Origin: Geosporobacter ferrireducens
GTDB lineage: Bacteria > Bacillota > Clostridia > Peptostreptococcales > Thermotaleaceae
DNA length: 64,000 nt
Assembly: GCF_001750685.1 (NCBI RefSeq)
Contig: NZ_CP017269.1
Coordinates: forward strand, 2,831,416 to 2,895,415
Direction: 5' to 3'
The position numbers and the translations under genes are program-made. Positions 1 to 9,388 of the stretch are shown here, one piece after another. The notes beneath the pieces were generated by a model. It did not search any database, was not told where the DNA came from, and saw nothing but the letters and a program-made list of their open reading frames with translations. Within the stretch, counting starts at the first letter, position 1, and each line of letters begins with the position of its first letter.

Positions 1-13
1 GATTTCTTCAATT

Positions 14-39
14 AAAACCCAGTAGCTATACTGGGTTTT
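14..39 (+). terminator. Rho-independent terminator of the gene left of the window
   Basis: A perfect 11-bp stem (AAAACCCAGTA / TACTGGGTTTT) with a four-base loop, followed by a T-rich stretch. It would end transcription from a gene outside the window and leaves mnmE with its own promoter. Confidence 0.8.
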
Positions 40-40
40 G

Positions 41-69
41 TTATCCTTTTAATTAAAAATTGGTATAAT
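41..69 (+). promoter_or_regulatory. Probable sigma-A promoter of mnmE
   Basis: A perfect TATAAT lies at 64-69, about 33 bp before the mnmE start. The best -35 match 17 bp upstream is weak (TTATCC at 41-46). It sits right after the upstream terminator, which supports it. Confidence 0.55.
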
Positions 70-102
70 ATATAGAAGCAGCTAAGAAAATGAGGTGAGT
101 TT

Positions 103-1485
103 ATGATAGATGATACCATTGCTGCCATTGGAACAGCCCCGGGAGAAGCGGGTATAGGGATTGTTCGTATGAGTGGACCTGATGCAGTGGCCATATTAGA
201 TAAGCTATTTGTGCCCACCAGGGGAAGTAGTATATTGGAGTATGCCGGTAGAAGATTAACCCATGGACATATTGTAGATCCAGATACAAAAAGTAGAGTC
301 GATGAAGTACTGGTTACCTATATGAAGGCACCTTATACTTATACAGCAGAGGATGTAACAGAGATTGATTGTCATGGCGGCATTGTTCCTGTAAGAAAGA
401 TATTAGAATTGGTGCTGAGACATGGGGCAAGAACCGCTGAACCTGGTGAATTTACGAAAAGAGCATTTTTAAACGGTAGAATTGATTTAGCTCAAGCAGA
501 AGCAGTAATGGATCTAATAAGGGCTAAAACCGATGTAGGTTTTGATGTAGCTTTAGGGCAATTGGAAGGAAGTCTGTCGAAAGAGGTTAAGGTTATTCGG
601 GACAAGCTTTTGGAAATGTTGGCTCATATAACAGTAAATATTGACTTTCCTGATGAGGATATAGAGGAACTTACATATCGTACTTTAAAAGAACAGGCTG
701 AAGGTATTGAACAAAATATAGAAGGCCTGTTGAAAACTGCCCATGCGGGAAAAATAATACGTGAAGGCCTTAGCACTGTAATTATCGGGAAGCCTAATGT
801 TGGAAAATCTTCCTTAATGAATGCACTGCTGCGGGAATCGAGAGCGATTGTTACCGATATTCCAGGTACTACCAGAGATGTAATTGAAGAGTATGTAAAT
901 ATACAAGGAATTCCATTAAGAATTATTGATACTGCAGGAATAAGGGAAACAGAGGACCTAATCGAAAAAATCGGAGTAGAGAGAAGTAAAGAATTTTTCA
1001 ACCGTGCAGACCTAATTATTTTTGTACTCAATGCAGCAGAGCCGCTATCTACAGAGGATGAACAAATCATGCAGCTGGTTGAGCACCGGGATGCCATTGT
1101 TCTGATCAATAAAATAGACCTGCCTTCAAAGTTGGAAGAGAATAAGATTAAAGAACTGCTGCCGGGAAAAAGGATTATTCCCATATCTGTATTAGAAGAA
1201 AAGGGTCTTCATGAGCTGGAAGATGCTATTGTTAAAATGGTCTATGGTGGGGAAGTGAAGCATCAGGATCATTCTCTTGTAACCAATACACGCCATAAAA
1301 ATGCATTAGAGCGCGGGAAAAGAAGCATGGAGGATGCGATTAGAGCTATCGATAGTGGCATGCCCTTAGACTTTATCGAAGTGGATGTAAAGAATACGTG
1401 GGATTATTTAGGTGAAATAACAGGAGATACAGTAGGTGAAGATTTGATTGATAAAATATTTGCCAACTTCTGTTTAGGAAAATAA
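103..1485 (+). CDS. mnmE: tRNA uridine-5-carboxymethylaminomethyl modification GTPase MnmE
   Basis: MnmE works with MnmG to install the (carboxymethyl)aminomethyl group on U34 of certain tRNAs in the cytoplasm. The 460-residue length is normal for the family. An N-terminal folate-binding domain is followed by a G domain with the P-loop GKPNVGKS near residues 229-236, the G2/G3 region ending in DTAGIRET, and NKID as G4. The C-terminus ends FCLGK, a conservative variant of the usual catalytic F-C-[IL]-G-K tail. The ATG has GAGGTGAG just upstream. mnmG follows 14 bp later, the usual pairing near the replication origin. Confidence 0.97.
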   Translation: MIDDTIAAIGTAPGEAGIGIVRMSGPDAVAILDKLFVPTRGSSILEYAGRRLTHGHIVDPDTKSRVDEVLVTYMKAPYTYTAEDVTEIDCHGGIVPVRKILELVLRHGARTAEPGEFTKRAFLNGRIDLAQAEAVMDLIRAKTDVGFDVALGQLEGSLSKEVKVIRDKLLEMLAHITVNIDFPDEDIEELTYRTLKEQAEGIEQNIEGLLKTAHAGKIIREGLSTVIIGKPNVGKSSLMNALLRESRAIVTDIPGTTRDVIEEYVNIQGIPLRIIDTAGIRETEDLIEKIGVERSKEFFNRADLIIFVLNAAEPLSTEDEQIMQLVEHRDAIVLINKIDLPSKLEENKIKELLPGKRIIPISVLEEKGLHELEDAIVKMVYGGEVKHQDHSLVTNTRHKNALERGKRSMEDAIRAIDSGMPLDFIEVDVKNTWDYLGEITGDTVGEDLIDKIFANFCLGK

Positions 1486-1499
1486 GGAGGAAAAGCGTT

Positions 1500-3395
1500 A
1501 TGCGGGAACAATTTGAGGCTGGAACCTATGAGGTAATTGTGGTAGGGGCTGGTCATGCAGGCTGTGAAGCTGCACTGGCAGCAGCCAGAATGGGATGCAA
1601 AACCCTGCTTCTATGTATAAACCTGGATTCTATTGCGATGATGCCCTGTAACCCGGCTATTGGCGGTACCGGAAAGGGACATTTGGTGAGAGAGATTGAT
1701 GCATTAGGTGGAGAAATGGGCCGTAATATTGACAAGGCTTTTATACAAAGTAGAATGCTGAATACAGCAAAGGGTCCTGCAGTACATTCTTTGCGTGCTC
1801 AAGCAGATAAGCTGCGATACCACGTAGAAATGAAAAAGGTTGTAGAAAATGAAGAGCATCTTGATCTAAAACAGGGTGAAGTGGTTTCTCTATTGATGGA
1901 AGAAAATCGAGTCGTTGGTGTACTCATGAGAACCGGTGCTATATATTATACAAAGGCAGTGATACTGGCTACAGGTACATATTTAGGGGGAAAAATTTTT
2001 ATCGGTGGTGTAAACTACGAAAGCGGCCCCAATGGGCTAGCACCTTCTAATGAACTGACAAAAAACCTAAAGCAGCTGAAGTTGCAAATGAGAAGATTTA
2101 AGACAGGGACTCCAGCCCGTGTAGATAAAAAGACCCTGGATTTTAGTAAAATGGAAATTCAGCCGGGAGATGAAGAAATTGTACCATTTTCTTTTATGAA
2201 TGAAGATCTTCAACGGGAGCAGGAGCCTTGTTGGCTAACTTATACCAATCAAAATACCCATGATGTAATTCGTCAAAACCTTCATCGTTCTGCCATGTAT
2301 GGCGGAGATATAGAGGGAACAGGGCCAAGATATTGTCCATCCATAGAGGACAAGGTTGTAAGATTTGCGGATAAGGAAAGACATCAGCTCTTTATTGAGC
2401 CAGAGGGCCTAGATACCAACGAAATGTATGTGCAAGGAATGTCTACCAGTTTGCCGGAGGATGTACAAATTCGTTTTTTAAGAACTATACCTGGATTAGA
2501 GGATGCAAAGATTTTGCGGCCCGCCTATGCCATCGAATATGATTGTGTAGACCCCACCCAGTTGAAGCTAACCTTGGAGTGCAAGGATATTCCGTTCCTT
2601 TTTTCTGCAGGACAGTTTAATGGTACTTCAGGATATGAGGAAGCTGCAGCACAAGGGTTAATCGCGGGGATTAATGCTGCTTTAAAGATACAGGAAAAAG
2701 AGCCCTTTGTACTGGACCGGTCAGAGGCTTATATTGGTGTATTAATTGATGATCTCGTTACGAAGGGAACCAATGAACCCTATCGCATGATGACTTCAAG
2801 AGCAGAATATCGACTGGTACTGCGTCAAGACAATGCAGATTTGAGATTAACAGAGAAGGGGTATCAAATAGGCTTAGTAAAGGAAGCGCGATACCAAAGA
2901 TATTTAAAGCGTAAACAAGAGGTAGAGCAGGAATTAGCGCGTTTAAGGGAAGTATTTATAACACCTGAAAAGGGCAATGAATTTTTAGAAAAAATGGAGA
3001 GCGCAACCATTAAAAGCAGCATTTCTCTATATGACCTACTGAAGCGCCCGGAGCTGACTTATGACAACATTCATCCACTTGATACCGGAAGAAAGTTCCT
3101 GCCTGAGCATGTAATCAGGCAGTGCGAAATACAAACCAAGTATGAAGGCTATATTGATAAGCAGTTAAAGCAAATTGAACAGTTTAAAAAACTGGAAAGC
3201 AAAAGGTTAGATCCAGAAATTGATTATCATAAGATTGAAGGACTGCGGCTGGAAGCCAGGCAGAAGTTAAATGCTATTAAGCCGCTTTCTATGGGTCAAG
3301 CATCAAGAATATCCGGCGTTTCTCCTGCAGACGTTTCCGTACTGTTGGTTTACTTAGAGCAGCAGAGAAGAAGGAAGGGTGATGGGGTTGAATAG
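1500..3395 (+). CDS. mnmG: tRNA uridine-5-carboxymethylaminomethyl modification enzyme MnmG
   Basis: This is the FAD-dependent partner of MnmE in wobble-uridine modification. The N-terminus carries the dinucleotide-binding motif [10 protein letters not shown], followed by the family signature [15 protein letters not shown]. The 631-residue length is typical. A strong AGGAGG site precedes the ATG. The gene overlaps rsmG at its 3' end, so mnmE-mnmG-rsmG are probably cotranscribed. Confidence 0.97.
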   Translation: MREQFEAGTYEVIVVGAGHAGCEAALAAARMGCKTLLLCINLDSIAMMPCNPAIGGTGKGHLVREIDALGGEMGRNIDKAFIQSRMLNTAKGPAVHSLRAQADKLRYHVEMKKVVENEEHLDLKQGEVVSLLMEENRVVGVLMRTGAIYYTKAVILATGTYLGGKIFIGGVNYESGPNGLAPSNELTKNLKQLKLQMRRFKTGTPARVDKKTLDFSKMEIQPGDEEIVPFSFMNEDLQREQEPCWLTYTNQNTHDVIRQNLHRSAMYGGDIEGTGPRYCPSIEDKVVRFADKERHQLFIEPEGLDTNEMYVQGMSTSLPEDVQIRFLRTIPGLEDAKILRPAYAIEYDCVDPTQLKLTLECKDIPFLFSAGQFNGTSGYEEAAAQGLIAGINAALKIQEKEPFVLDRSEAYIGVLIDDLVTKGTNEPYRMMTSRAEYRLVLRQDNADLRLTEKGYQIGLVKEARYQRYLKRKQEVEQELARLREVFITPEKGNEFLEKMESATIKSSISLYDLLKRPELTYDNIHPLDTGRKFLPEHVIRQCEIQTKYEGYIDKQLKQIEQFKKLESKRLDPEIDYHKIEGLRLEARQKLNAIKPLSMGQASRISGVSPADVSVLLVYLEQQRRRKGDGVE

Positions 3396-4107
3396 CATGG
3401 ACATACTGAAAGAGGGGTCTAAGGCCTTAGGGATCGAGCTAACGGAACAGCAAGGGCAGCAGCTGGTAAAGTATAAAGAACTGCTTTTAGAATGGAATGA
3501 AAAGATAAATCTGACTGCCATTACAGAGGAAAAAGATGTGATGATTAAGCACTTTCTTGATTCTTTATCCTGTGTAAAGGCATCCCCTTTAAAGAATGAG
3601 GTAAAAATTATTGATGTGGGTACTGGGGCCGGATTTCCAGGAATTCCCCTAAAGGTGTATTATACAGACATTCAGTTGACCCTATTAGATTCTCTGAACA
3701 AACGGATACATTTTTTACAAGCGGTATGTGAAACCCTTGGATTGAAAAGCGTAGAATTTTTACATGGAAGAGCTGAAGACTACGGAAATAATAAAAATTA
3801 CCGAGAAAGGTATGATGTTGCTGTAGCTAGGGCGGTGGCAGAATTGAATAGCCTAGCAGAGTACTGCATACCCTTTGTAAAGATAGGGGGGTTCTTCATT
3901 GCACAGAAGGGTCCAAATATCGAAGAAGAAATGAAAAGGGCGGAGAAAGCCATTGAAATATTGGGAGGAAAGATTGTAGAAAAAATAGATATACCGCTGC
4001 CATTCAGTGAGATTACGCATAATATTGTCATTATAAAAAAAATAAAACAAACACCGACAAAATATCCTAGGAAAGCGGGTACTCCGACGAAAAATCCTCT
4101 TTTATAA
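3388..4107 (+). CDS. rsmG: 16S rRNA (guanine-527-N7)-methyltransferase RsmG
   Basis: RsmG methylates G527 of 16S rRNA using S-adenosylmethionine. The glycine-rich SAM loop [14 protein letters not shown] and the basic tail ending [11 protein letters not shown] are diagnostic. GTG 3379, ATG 3382, TTG 3388 and ATG 3397 are all possible starts. I chose TTG 3388 because the AAGGAAGG site ends nine bases before it and it gives 239 residues, the usual family length. The start lies inside the 3' end of mnmG, so the two are translationally close. Confidence 0.93.
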   Translation: MNSMDILKEGSKALGIELTEQQGQQLVKYKELLLEWNEKINLTAITEEKDVMIKHFLDSLSCVKASPLKNEVKIIDVGTGAGFPGIPLKVYYTDIQLTLLDSLNKRIHFLQAVCETLGLKSVEFLHGRAEDYGNNKNYRERYDVAVARAVAELNSLAEYCIPFVKIGGFFIAQKGPNIEEEMKRAEKAIEILGGKIVEKIDIPLPFSEITHNIVIIKKIKQTPTKYPRKAGTPTKNPLL

Positions 4108-4235
4108 GTCGTTTCATCGGTTTATTTGTTGAGCGATAATGAGAGGAATTTCAAACGGATAGAAGGAAGTGGGGCTTTTTTGACGAAATAATAAGTAGTA
4201 TTGAGAGTATTTGTGAAATCAAAGGGGAAGATAAT

Positions 4236-5033
4236 ATGATCAGAGAACAAGAACGAAATGTTTTGCAAATCCCTGTGGGTTCAATACGTCCCAATCCTTA
4301 TCAACCAAGAAAGGTTTTTACGAAAACAGCCTTGGATGAATTATGTGAGTCCATTAAGGTATATGGCATATTACAACCGATTAACGTAAGAAAAATCGGT
4401 CAAGACAGCTATGAGTTAGTGGCAGGAGAAAGAAGGCTACGGGCTGCAAAGCTGGCGGATATGGAGACGATACCGGCAATTGTAGTGAATATTGATGATC
4501 AAGATTCAGCTATTTTAGCGTTGATAGAAAACCTACAAAGAGAAGATTTGAATTTTATAGAAGAAGCTGAAGGTTATGCTCATTTATTGCATGACCATGG
4601 CTTTACGCAACAGGAAATTGCTGAGAAGGTTGGAAAAAACCAATCTACAATAGCCAACAAGTTGAGAATATTAAAGTTAATTCCTGAAATAAAGTCCATG
4701 CTTTTAGAGCATAAATTAACAGAAAGACACGCTAGGGCACTTTTAAAGCTTCCCGATGAAAAACTTCAGATGGAAATTTTAGAACAGGTTATTAAGAAGG
4801 ATCTTAATGTTAAGAAAACAGAAAAATTGATTACAGAAACTTTAGAGAAGCTTTCAAAGCCTAAAGAGCCAGAAAGAAGACAAAACATAAAAAGTGCTTT
4901 TAACTTTAAAATTTATCTAAACACTTTAAAAAACGCTTTTAATGCAATTAAAGAGACTGGATTAAATGCAGAATATAAACAGTTGGATAAAGGTGACTAT
5001 GTAGAGGTAGTTGTAAAAATTCCTAAAACATAA
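4236..5033 (+). CDS. noc: Nucleoid occlusion / ParB-family DNA-binding protein Noc
   Basis: A 265-residue ParB-family protein. It has the CTP-binding ParB/Sulfiredoxin domain (box AGERRLRA) and an HTH domain (TQQEIAEKVGKNQSTIANKLR). Its place directly after rsmG and before parA-parB is the usual position of Noc in Firmicutes. Noc binds DNA and blocks division over the nucleoid. It is a paralogue of the ParB at 6263. Assignment as Noc rather than a second ParB rests on gene order. An AAAGGGGAAG ribosome site precedes the ATG. Confidence 0.88.
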   Translation: MIREQERNVLQIPVGSIRPNPYQPRKVFTKTALDELCESIKVYGILQPINVRKIGQDSYELVAGERRLRAAKLADMETIPAIVVNIDDQDSAILALIENLQREDLNFIEEAEGYAHLLHDHGFTQQEIAEKVGKNQSTIANKLRILKLIPEIKSMLLEHKLTERHARALLKLPDEKLQMEILEQVIKKDLNVKKTEKLITETLEKLSKPKEPERRQNIKSAFNFKIYLNTLKNAFNAIKETGLNAEYKQLDKGDYVEVVVKIPKT

Positions 5034-5034
5034 T

Positions 5035-5066
5035 AAACTCAGGGCCATTGGTCCTGAGTTTTAAAT
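5035..5066. terminator. Bidirectional terminator between noc and the GDT1-like gene
   Basis: A 12-bp stem with one G-U pair (AAACTCAGGGCC / GGTCCTGAGTTT) and a three-base loop, with T-tracts on both sides. It serves noc on the plus strand and overlaps the stop of the convergent gene at 5061. Confidence 0.8.
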
Positions 5067-5330
5067 TTTCCCCAATAATGTGAGGACGCCGATAATAATA
5101 AACGCGACACCAGCGCCTAACTGAAGATAATGGGGAGAAATATATTTTGTAATATGGGTTCCAGCCACAACGCCTAAAAGTGCACTTAGGCTAAGTGCTA
5201 AAGATGCGCCAATGAATACACCCAATCTGGATTTTGACTGCGTAGCCAGAAGCATTGTTTGAAGTTGTGTTTTATCCCCTAGTTCGGCGAGAAATACCAT
5301 CCAAAAAGCAGTCATGATGATTCTTAACAT
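5061..5330 (-). CDS. GDT1/TMEM165 (UPF0016) family half-size membrane protein, putative Mn2+/Ca2+ exporter
   Basis: An 89-residue membrane protein with one UPF0016 repeat: the signature ELGDKTQLQT in the first helix and two further hydrophobic segments. Full-length GDT1 cation exporters carry two such repeats, so this unit must dimerise or pair with another half; no partner is adjacent. The start at 5330 has GGGGGAA seven bases upstream on its strand. It lies alone on the minus strand between noc and parA. Transport activity is inferred from the family only. Confidence 0.8.
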   Translation of the reverse strand: MLRIIMTAFWMVFLAELGDKTQLQTMLLATQSKSRLGVFIGASLALSLSALLGVVAGTHITKYISPHYLQLGAGVAFIIIGVLTLLGKI

Positions 5331-5488
5331 ATGTTTGTTCCCCCTTATATACACAGAGACCTTTTATATTATATTCAGAAGTTTTCAATGTATTATTTGA
5401 ATATTTTTTGAGTTCCTTAATTTTCAAGAAGGAATCAGATGGGTTGTAACGAAATTTATACATACCAAGAAATTGTGAGGTGATTGGG

Positions 5489-6262
5489 TTGGGAAAGGTT
5501 ATTGCCATATTTAATCAAAAAGGCGGTGTTGGAAAAACAACAACCAATGTGAATATTAGTGCATGTCTTGCAACAAAGGGAAAGAAGACATTGGTAATAG
5601 ATATTGATCCTCAGGGAAACACCACCAGTGGGTTCGGTATCGATAAGAATAGCCTTGAGTATTCCATGTACGATTTGATTATCGGCAGTGCAAGTATAGA
5701 AAAGTGTATCCTAGAAGCCAATCGTAAAAATTTATATATCATCCCATCTAGTGTACAGCTGGCGGGAGCAGAAATCGAACTGACGGAAATGGAAGAACGG
5801 GAAACTACTTTAAAAAAAGCTATTATGGAGATCAAGCAGAAATATGATTATATTTTTGTGGATTGCCCACCGTCCCTTGGTTTGCTGACAATCAATGCCC
5901 TAACCGCTGTCGACAGTGTATTGATTCCCATCCAGTGCGAATATTATGCTTTGGAGGGTGTCAGTCAGTTGATGAATACCATTGAATTGGTAAGAAACAA
6001 CTTAAACCCGGATTTAATGGTCCAGGGAGTAGTATTGAGTATGTTTGATGGAAGAACCAACCTATCGATTCAAGTGGTGGATGAGGTGAAAAAATATTTC
6101 CGGGGAAAGGTTTATACAACACTCATCCCAAGAAATGTAAGATTAGCAGAGGCACCCAGCTATGGGATGTCTATCATTGAATATGATCCCAAATCTAAGG
6201 GGGCAGAAGCTTATATGGAGCTGGCAGAAGAGTTTTTAGATTTAGAAGAGGATGTGATATAA
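5489..6262 (+). CDS. parA: Chromosome partitioning ATPase ParA (Soj)
   Basis: A deviant-Walker ATPase that, with ParB and parS, segregates the origin and in spore formers influences DnaA. The Walker A motif KGGVGKTT sits close to the N-terminus and DCPPSLG follows in the middle. TTG at 5489 is preferred because GAGGTGAT ends five bases before it; the GTG at 5480 lies inside that ribosome site. The stop codon directly abuts the TTG start of parB, so the two genes are coupled. Confidence 0.96.
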   Translation: MGKVIAIFNQKGGVGKTTTNVNISACLATKGKKTLVIDIDPQGNTTSGFGIDKNSLEYSMYDLIIGSASIEKCILEANRKNLYIIPSSVQLAGAEIELTEMEERETTLKKAIMEIKQKYDYIFVDCPPSLGLLTINALTAVDSVLIPIQCEYYALEGVSQLMNTIELVRNNLNPDLMVQGVVLSMFDGRTNLSIQVVDEVKKYFRGKVYTTLIPRNVRLAEAPSYGMSIIEYDPKSKGAEAYMELAEEFLDLEEDVI

Positions 6263-7135
6263 TTGGCCAAAGTGAAGGGTGGTTTAGGTAAGGGGTTGAA
6301 TGCTCTAATACCAGCAAGTAAAGAACCTTTGGCAGTTAACATACCACCAAAGGGTGATGCATATAAAGTATCCATTCAAGAGATTCGGCCCAATAAGGAT
6401 CAACCGAGAAAGCATTTTGATAAGGATAAACTGGAGACATTAGTGGATTCCATTAAAGCCCATGGATTGATTCAACCCATCGTTGTAAGACCTATCGAAC
6501 AAGGCTATGAGATTGTTGCAGGGGAGCGCCGATGGAAAGCTTCTAGAGAAGCGGGCCTTAAAGAGATCCCTTGCATTATTAAAGAAATGGATCAGCGGAC
6601 AGGTCTTGAAATTGCATTGATAGAAAATCTTCAGCGGGAAGATTTAAATGCTATTGAGGAGGCAAGTGCCTATAAACAGCTGATGGAGTTTTATGGATTG
6701 ACACAGGAAGAATTATCTCAGGTAGTGGGAAAAAGCAGACCTCACATTGCAAATACCTTAAGGCTGTTAAATCTAGGTGAAAAAATCAAACAAATGGTAG
6801 TCAATGAAGAGATTACCAGCGGGCATGCAAGAGCGCTGCTGCGGCTAACGGATAAGAATCTACAATTGGAGACTGCACAGAAAGTTATGGAAAATCAACT
6901 TTCTGTTCGAGAAACAGAGGTGTTGGTAGATAATTTACTAACTGTAAAAATAAAAAAGGAGCAGCCAGCGCAAAAAGTAAAAGATTATCACTTAGTTTCT
7001 TTAGAAGATTCCTTAAAGAGTTTATTTGGTACAAAAGTTAATATTGTTAAAGGGAAGAAAAAAGGGAAAATTGAAATAGAATATTATAGTGACGAAGAGC
7101 TGGAGCGTTTGATTGATTTGTTTCAGCGTGTATAA
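6263..7135 (+). CDS. parB: Chromosome partitioning protein ParB (Spo0J)
   Basis: This is a CTP-dependent clamp that loads at parS and spreads on DNA. The N-terminal motif GLGKGLNALIP (ParA-stimulating peptide), the AGERRW box and the HTH region (TQEELSQVVGKSRPHIANTLR) are all visible in 290 residues. It starts with TTG with no gap after the parA stop. Three parS-like sites lie downstream at 7144, 10020 and 11758. Confidence 0.96.
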   Translation: MAKVKGGLGKGLNALIPASKEPLAVNIPPKGDAYKVSIQEIRPNKDQPRKHFDKDKLETLVDSIKAHGLIQPIVVRPIEQGYEIVAGERRWKASREAGLKEIPCIIKEMDQRTGLEIALIENLQREDLNAIEEASAYKQLMEFYGLTQEELSQVVGKSRPHIANTLRLLNLGEKIKQMVVNEEITSGHARALLRLTDKNLQLETAQKVMENQLSVRETEVLVDNLLTVKIKKEQPAQKVKDYHLVSLEDSLKSLFGTKVNIVKGKKKGKIEIEYYSDEELERLIDLFQRV

Positions 7136-7170
7136 GGTTTCATTGTTTCACGTGAAACCTTTTTTTCTTT
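7134..7170 (+). terminator. parAB terminator overlapping a parS site
   Basis: AAGGTTTCA at 7134-7142 pairs perfectly with TGAAACCTT at 7153-7161, with a ten-base loop and a long T-run after. The 3' arm shares its bases with the right half of the parS-like site at 7144-7159. Confidence 0.75.
7144..7159. other. parS site 1
   Basis: TGTTTCACGTGAAACC matches the conserved parS 16-mer (TGTTTCACGTGAAACA form) at 15 of 16 positions. It lies nine bases after the parB stop. Confidence 0.85.
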
Positions 7171-7233
7171 TTAAGAAAGGAAAAAAGGTGCAGCACTTCC
7201 TTGAAACTTAAATCTTTTTCCATTTATAAGAGG

Positions 7234-7262
7234 TGGACAGAAAAAAATCTTTATACTATGAT
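7234..7262 (+). promoter_or_regulatory. Sigma-A promoter of the phzF-like gene
   Basis: TGGACA at 7234-7239, a 17-bp spacer and TATGAT at 7257-7262, about 65 bp before the gene. Confidence 0.55.
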
Positions 7263-7328
7263 AAAAGAGTAATTATTTATCTAATTATACCATCTTAATA
7301 AATAGATAAAGAGAAATGAGTGATGCCA

Positions 7329-8240
7329 ATGGAGAAAATTATCTATCAAGTAGACGCTTTTACCGATATACCCTTTGGCGGAAATCCGGCTGCGGTGGTT
7401 CCAGATGCTGTGGGATTAACTGATAGGCAAATGCAACAGATCGCCAGAGAAATGAATGTCTCTGAGACTGCTTTTATAACAAAACAGGAGGATGGGTTTG
7501 CAGATTTTCAAGTTCGCTTTTTTACTCCTACTCAAGAAGTAGATCTGTGTGGTCATGCTACTGTAGGAGCTTTCTTTGTACTAGCCAAAAAGGGGTATAT
7601 CGAAGGAGATCAAAAAATTAAGATCGTAAAACAAAAAACCGGTGCAGGAATATTACCTGTTGAAATTTATTTTGAAGCGGACGAGGTAGCACATATCTAT
7701 ATGACACAAACAAAACCTCGCTTTGCGTTTTCGATAGAAAACATAAGAGAGTTAGCTGAAATTATGAAATTAGGAGAAGAAGACATTGGTTTGAGAGGAA
7801 TGAACGCAGTTCCTCAGGTGATTTCTACTGGACTTCCTGATATTATTTTGCCGATAAAAAACCTTGATGCATTAAAGAAGATTGATCCAGACTGGAATGT
7901 TTTAGCTGCCTATAGCAATCGTCTAGGAGTTGTGGGGGTACATGCTTTCTCATTGGAAACAGAGGAGAAAGATTCAGACCTTGCCTGTAGAAACTTTGCA
8001 CCAGCAGCTGGAATTAATGAGGAAGCTGCTACAGGAACATCTAATGGTGCTCTGGGAGCATACTTGATTCAAAATAATATCATTCCGTGGAGCGGAGAGC
8101 ATACGCTACTTTGTGAGCAAGGTTATTATATGGATCGACCGAGTAAAATTCTGGTAAAGCTTGAAGGAAGTAAAGAAGATCTGGTTGTAAAAGTTGGAGG
8201 TAAGGCTGTAATTACATTGGAAGGGGTTATGATGGTATAA
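7329..8240 (+). CDS. PhzF family isomerase/epimerase
   Basis: A member of the PhzF/diaminopimelate-epimerase-like fold. The start IYQVDAFTDIPFGGNPAAVV, the region VSETAFI with the conserved catalytic Glu, and the later stretch AATGTSNGALGAYL are the standard blocks. Length is about 303 residues, as expected. ATG 7329 is chosen over GTG 7320 and ATG 7323 because the family normally begins just before the IYQVDAF block. Substrate is unknown; most bacterial PhzF-like proteins are not in phenazine pathways, and none is visible here. It is monocistronic, with its own promoter and terminator. Confidence 0.88.
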   Translation: MEKIIYQVDAFTDIPFGGNPAAVVPDAVGLTDRQMQQIAREMNVSETAFITKQEDGFADFQVRFFTPTQEVDLCGHATVGAFFVLAKKGYIEGDQKIKIVKQKTGAGILPVEIYFEADEVAHIYMTQTKPRFAFSIENIRELAEIMKLGEEDIGLRGMNAVPQVISTGLPDIILPIKNLDALKKIDPDWNVLAAYSNRLGVVGVHAFSLETEEKDSDLACRNFAPAAGINEEAATGTSNGALGAYLIQNNIIPWSGEHTLLCEQGYYMDRPSKILVKLEGSKEDLVVKVGGKAVITLEGVMMV

Positions 8241-8272
8241 AACCGCTGAAAAGAGCGGTTTTATATTTTTTT
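8239..8272 (+). terminator. Terminator after the phzF-like gene
   Basis: A perfect nine-bp stem AAAACCGCT / AGCGGTTTT at 8239-8262 followed by TATATTTTTTT. Confidence 0.85.
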
Positions 8273-8421
8273 GACTAAAAATATTGTGAAAAACAGGAAC
8301 ATATTTATAATGAACAGCATCTTAGAATTAGAATATTATTCTAGTTTATACTGGGGAACAGGTACTCGAATGATCAGAGGTTACGGCGGAAACATCTGCC
8401 CAATGAACTTAAATAAATAGT

Positions 8422-8448
8422 GCAGGAAAAAGGAATATTCCAGAGAAT
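8422..8448 (+). promoter_or_regulatory. Sigma-H promoter of the small-membrane-protein run
   Basis: GCAGGAAAA at 8422-8430, an 11-bp spacer and AGAGAAT at 8442-8448 fit the sigma-H consensus RNAGGAWWW-N11/12-RNNGAAT at every defined position. The first gene starts 31 bp downstream. Confidence 0.8.
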
Positions 8449-8479
8449 CGTAGAAATAATGATTAAAGTAGGTGTATAA

Positions 8480-8692
8480 ATGGGAAAAGTGATTTATATC
8501 CTCTATACAATGATTCATTGGTGCTTACTACTTAGACTGTGGCGTTATATTGACCATATGCTATGGGGAGTGGTATCGGGGGCAGAATGGGTCACGATCT
8601 TCGCGGCTGTTTTTATTATGCTGCCATTTTCTGTTATTGCTACAGAGAAACTGTTTGAGTTTATTGCAAATACTTGGGAGAAGTCTATATAA
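8480..8692 (+). CDS. Small membrane protein of unknown function (70 aa)
   Basis: A 70-residue protein with two hydrophobic segments (roughly residues 3-20 and 38-60) separated by a short polar turn. I do not recognise the family. The ATG has GTAGGTG eight bases upstream. It is the first gene after the sigma-H promoter and is followed 37 bp later by another small membrane protein, so it probably belongs to a stationary-phase or early sporulation operon. Confidence 0.65.
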   Translation: MGKVIYILYTMIHWCLLLRLWRYIDHMLWGVVSGAEWVTIFAAVFIMLPFSVIATEKLFEFIANTWEKSI

Positions 8693-8729
8693 AGCGCTCG
8701 TAAGGGCCTGCAGGAGGAGATGGGCAGGT

Positions 8730-9008
8730 ATGAAAAATAGAAAAATAAAGTGGAATTTTAAAGTCCACATAGGGATTTCACTGTTGATCGTGATATTCTT
8801 TCAATCTTTCGAAAAATTTTTTAATGCTGAAAGGCATGCAGCAAGCATTGGCATCATTGGTGGTGCTGACGGTCCCACAGCTATATTTGTTACAGGAAAA
8901 ATTACAGGGCAGCTATTGCTGGAGATTTTTTTAAAAATCTTCCTTTTTATTTTACTACTGATGTTATACAAGCCGGTTAAGTTATTTTTGGAAGAGAAAA
9001 ATCCTTAG
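8730..9008 (+). CDS. Small membrane protein with a decarboxylase-beta-type GGADGPT motif (92 aa)
   Basis: A 92-residue protein: a short basic N-terminus, one hydrophobic segment, the stretch SIGIIGGADGPTAIFVTGKI, then a second hydrophobic segment and a basic tail. The GGADGPT motif is characteristic of the membrane beta subunit of sodium-pumping decarboxylases (OadB/GcdB), which is about four times longer. No alpha or gamma subunit is near, so this is not a decarboxylase subunit in the usual sense. The ATG has a GGAGGAG site 10 bases upstream. Function unknown. Confidence 0.75.
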   Translation: MKNRKIKWNFKVHIGISLLIVIFFQSFEKFFNAERHAASIGIIGGADGPTAIFVTGKITGQLLLEIFLKIFLFILLLMLYKPVKLFLEEKNP

Positions 9009-9020
9009 GGAGGAGATTGA

Positions 9021-9257
9021 TTGAAAAGAGTTATTAGCTTTATTGCAACCTTTCTTGTAGCCTATGTTATCATAGGGTTTTTATCTACATTTTTTTTATC
9101 AGTTAAATTTGCTGCAGATGCTACTGTATGGGATATGCTGAAAACTAAATTTTATATGGCTCTTAAATATGGATGGATTTTTAAAATAATCCTTGCGGGG
9201 GCTTATGCAATAATAGTGAATCAATACATATATGGTAGAAATGAGAATTTTAAATAA
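9021..9257 (+). CDS. Small membrane protein of unknown function (78 aa)
   Basis: A 78-residue protein with two hydrophobic segments at about residues 5-28 and 52-68. It starts at TTG with a strong GGGAGGAG site six bases upstream and follows the GGADGPT protein by 12 bp, which points to the same transcript. Family not recognised. Confidence 0.65.
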   Translation: MKRVISFIATFLVAYVIIGFLSTFFLSVKFAADATVWDMLKTKFYMALKYGWIFKIILAGAYAIIVNQYIYGRNENFK

Positions 9258-9388
9258 ATGGGAGAGATCAATGTGAAAAGTAAAATATGTTTATTCCTCT
9301 CAAATTTCCCGGTTTCACAGCTGCTTTTTTAATTTGGCGTTTAATCGTGTATATAAACTCACCCAGGTAATATAAAGGAGAAGTGTTT

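Noticed and set aside
624-1184. Open reading frame of 186 codons on the minus strand inside mnmE
   Set aside because: It is fully antisense to a well-supported gene, has no ribosome site, and its composition is that expected of the complement of mnmE.
9273-9332. 19-codon frame between two small membrane protein genes
   Set aside because: It is very short, the ribosome site is weak and no motif is visible.
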